From an uncultured bacterium (GTDB taxonomy: Bacteria > Spirochaetota > UBA4802 > JAGODF01): 44,418 nucleotides of DNA. Positions 42,554-44,418 of the stretch are shown here, piece after piece. The notes under the pieces are model-generated. The model searched no databases, was not told where the DNA came from, and saw only the letters and a list, made by a program, of their open reading frames with translations. How positions within the stretch are numbered: position 1 is the stretch's first letter; each line of letters starts with the position of its first letter. Where the stretch lies: the NCBI GenBank assembly GCA_937921485.1, contig CAKZSV010000049.1, positions 1 through 44,418 of the forward strand, in the 5' to 3' direction. The translations under genes were made by a program, and so were the position numbers.

Positions 42554-43612
42554 TTACGGCATACCCTGAATATCAAGATTGGTCAGACCAAACTCCCTTG
42601 CCCACCGAATTGCATCCTCATATTCCTCCCGCGTGATACGCCGTGCGATAGCGGGAAACTCACCTGCCCGATAGGCTGGCTGGTATTGCGACATGATATT
42701 GACATAGGTATTTCGCGGAAGATGTTGCGCAATCCATCGCAGAACCTCCCTGGTGCCACTTACATTATTCGGCATCACCAGATGACGAATCATAAGCCCG
42801 CGGTACATGAGACCATTCGCGGCGGGGATTGCAGCGCCTGCCTGCCGGTGCATTTCAAGGAGCGCCTGGCGGGTGATATCGGGATACGAGCGTGCTCCGG
42901 AAGAATACTGCGCCGCCATATTTGAGTCTGCATACTTAAAATCGGGAAGATAGATATCGATTACCCCATCGAGCAAGCGAAGCACTTCAAGGCGCTCCCA
43001 GCCATGCGTATTGTACACCAGCGGAATGCGAAGTCCTCTTCGCGCAGCACTATCAAGAGCTTTGAGCACATGTGCCGAATAGTGTGTCGGCGTGACAATA
43101 TTTATATTAGGACATCCCCGGCGCTGAAGCGCAATCATCATTTCCGCAAACTGTTCGATGGTGGCTCTGCTGCCATTGCCCTCGTGCGCGATATCCCAGT
43201 TGATGCAGAACATGCACCGCAGGCCGCAATGCGTCATAAAAATAGTACCTGAACCGCCGCTTCCCACCAGCGGACGTTCCTCGCCAAAATGCGGCGTAAA
43301 CGATGAAATATAAAGTTGTGACGATGCTCCGCAAAAGCCCCGCTCGCCACGAAGACGATTGACGCCGCATTCACGAGGACAGAGCCGGCACGAAGACATC
43401 ATCGACCAGAGCGCATCTGCACGCTTTCGAAGCTCACCGCTCCTATGAAGGCGAATATATGCTGGTTCATAATCAGCGGCCTTTTTATTCGATAATGTTT
43501 TTTTATCCTGCGCAATTGAATTTTTTCGCAATGAAAGCAATACAAGGCCTCCTGAACATATCGAAACTGTATGAGCAAAAAACAATGTGACAAAATGTTT
43601 TCGAGTCATCAT
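42554..43612 (-). CDS. Radical SAM protein, PflX-like
   Basis: 352 residues. Residues 8-30 are hydrophobic and look like a signal or anchor (FVTLFFAHTVSICSGGLVLLS). A cysteine-rich segment CRLCPRECGVNRLRGERGFCG (about 75-95) precedes the radical SAM cluster CGLRCMFCINWDIAHEGNG. NIVTPTHYSAHVLKAL, VYNTHGWERLEVLRLLDG, VIDIYLPDFKYADSNMA and LVMPNNVSGTREVLRWIA are typical of the PflX group of pyruvate formate-lyase-activase homologues. The reaction is unknown. An N-terminal anchor would be unusual for an oxygen-sensitive cytoplasmic enzyme, and a later start cannot be excluded. Confidence 0.88.
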   Translation of the reverse strand: MMTRKHFVTLFFAHTVSICSGGLVLLSLRKNSIAQDKKTLSNKKAADYEPAYIRLHRSGELRKRADALWSMMSSCRLCPRECGVNRLRGERGFCGASSQLYISSFTPHFGEERPLVGSGGSGTIFMTHCGLRCMFCINWDIAHEGNGSRATIEQFAEMMIALQRRGCPNINIVTPTHYSAHVLKALDSAARRGLRIPLVYNTHGWERLEVLRLLDGVIDIYLPDFKYADSNMAAQYSSGARSYPDITRQALLEMHRQAGAAIPAANGLMYRGLMIRHLVMPNNVSGTREVLRWIAQHLPRNTYVNIMSQYQPAYRAGEFPAIARRITREEYEDAIRWAREFGLTNLDIQGMP

Positions 43613-43844
43613 CAGGCGAATCCGCTATTATCATTTGATAGCTACTTCTTAAAGATAATAACAACAGGATAAAACAGCAAGATATAATTGCAGAATTGCC
43701 CTTATCAAAGCGTGTACTGTCGAATGCACGCGAAAGTGCCCCAATAGCGATATTTTGCACCACAAATACTCCTGAGACGAAGCGATAACAGCCGGATAGT
43801 TGAACCCGGTTTGGAAAGAAATCCACGGGGCGGGAAAGCGAGGT

Positions 43845-44327
43845 TTATCCGAAGTATTCTTCCATGTAATTCGGCGGCACTCCGTACCAGATTTTGATGC
43901 AGGTGCCTGTTTCTGTATATTTTTCATGAAGTGACCAGTTTCCGAGGAGATAATTATCCGCAACATCATCATAGTACTTCGCACAGTAGTACGCTACCAC
44001 CTCGTCAAGGTAGGTTTCCACGGCGATGGCAATGAGAAGCGAAATCGACTTAAAGCAAAACCGCCGCATATCCTGCATCAGCAGATTATCAAACTTTAGT
44101 AATTTCATTTTCACCCGATGTTTTTTTATCGGATTGCCGTCTTCATCGGTTCTCTTCTGGTATTCAATTGTCCCATCCCATTTTTTTCGAAGTCTTTTAA
44201 AATCATGAATCAACATCCGCATTGCCTGGTCGAGTAAATCAATCTTATTGCGTCCCGTTTTCTTTTCTGCATCACAGAGCTTTGCTATCACCTTTTCTGT
44301 CATGCAGTAGCTCGTTTTGATATACAT
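43845..44327 (-). CDS. Double ribbon-helix-helix-like protein, copy B
   Basis: 160 residues, with GGAGGAG 5-7 bases before the ATG. The first segment (YIKTSYCMTEKVIAKLCDAE, KTGRNKIDLLDQAMRMLI) and the second (HRVKMKLLKFDNLLMQDMRRF, CFKSISLLIAIAVETYLDEVV) each look like a strand followed by two helices. The tail holds ADNYLLGNWSLH and ends with CIKIWYGVPP. Order, spacing and end resemble the protein at 32562-33005, with low identity. The family is not recognised. A DNA-binding role is inferred from the fold-like pattern. Confidence 0.7.
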   Translation of the reverse strand: MYIKTSYCMTEKVIAKLCDAEKKTGRNKIDLLDQAMRMLIHDFKRLRKKWDGTIEYQKRTDEDGNPIKKHRVKMKLLKFDNLLMQDMRRFCFKSISLLIAIAVETYLDEVVAYYCAKYYDDVADNYLLGNWSLHEKYTETGTCIKIWYGVPPNYMEEYFG

Positions 44328-44418
44328 ACGTTACTCCTCCGTAAAATAACATTTCCCTTCACTTATTAATACGATGAAAATCGGGGAGAGATAAAATTTT
44401 TTCACACAAAAACATTGA

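Noticed and set aside
43503..43826. 107-codon minus-strand frame between the PflX-like gene and the second double-RHH gene
   Set aside because: It overlaps the start of the PflX-like gene, has no ribosome site and no family resemblance.

Overview
The window looks like a chromosomal segment of a free-living Gram-negative bacterium, most plausibly a member of Spirochaetota or a related uncultured lineage. This is an inference from gene architectures and not from a marker tree. The clues are an AraC regulator carrying a 7TM sensor, a GpsA-acyltransferase fusion, a NagB/PIG-L fusion, a DUF4015 glycosidase, a small outer-membrane beta-barrel and a PPC-repeat lipoprotein. No phage structural genes, transposase or CRISPR array are visible.

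Layout. 1-4.7 kb is accessory and damaged: the end of a membrane-anchored protein, a PIN-type toxin-antitoxin pair between two clusters of palindromic repeats, a DUF362-ferredoxin protein, a Gfo/Idh fragment welded to an SCP2 fragment, a sugar-symporter fragment cut by a repeat, and an AT-rich RelE-like toxin/antitoxin pair. 4.7-9.5 kb is a leftward catabolic cluster (cupin and BKACE fragments, RpiB-like isomerase, 3'-truncated IolD-like TPP enzyme) diverging from an IclR regulator and a DUF2804 gene. Two promoters, one in front of this cluster and one in front of the Gfo/Idh fragment, carry the same 11-base motif in their -35/-10 spacer. This points to one decaying IclR regulon. 9.5-14 kb holds a membrane protein, a START-domain protein, the 7TM-AraC regulator and an alpha/beta hydrolase on the minus strand.

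14.0-14.8 kb has two tRNA-Ser genes and one tRNA-Arg gene around a small membrane protein. 15.3-18.6 kb is a segment with an MFS transporter and a broken DUF4143 ATPase. It is bounded on the left by a truncated copy of the 5' end of tadA and on the right by intact tadA. 18.6-32.4 kb is mainly housekeeping: tadA, a J-domain protein, an FAD oxidoreductase, the GpsA fusion, the yqeY-dnaG-rpoD operon, an outer-membrane protein, a radical SAM/B12 enzyme that apparently starts at CTG, and recG.

32.5-44.4 kb mixes envelope and accessory genes: two divergent proteins with apparent double ribbon-helix-helix folds, the PPC lipoprotein, the DUF4015 glycosidase, NagB/PIG-L, a decayed toxin next to its intact antitoxin, FtsK, a histidine kinase/SpoIIE remnant with an internal deletion, and a PflX-like radical SAM protein.

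The most distinctive points are the shared operator motif in two promoter spacers, the acyltransferase fusion that lacks the expected catalytic histidine, the tadA 5' duplication bounding an accessory segment, and the number of gene fragments joined by clean deletion scars. I found no complete novel multi-gene system that I could defend as such.
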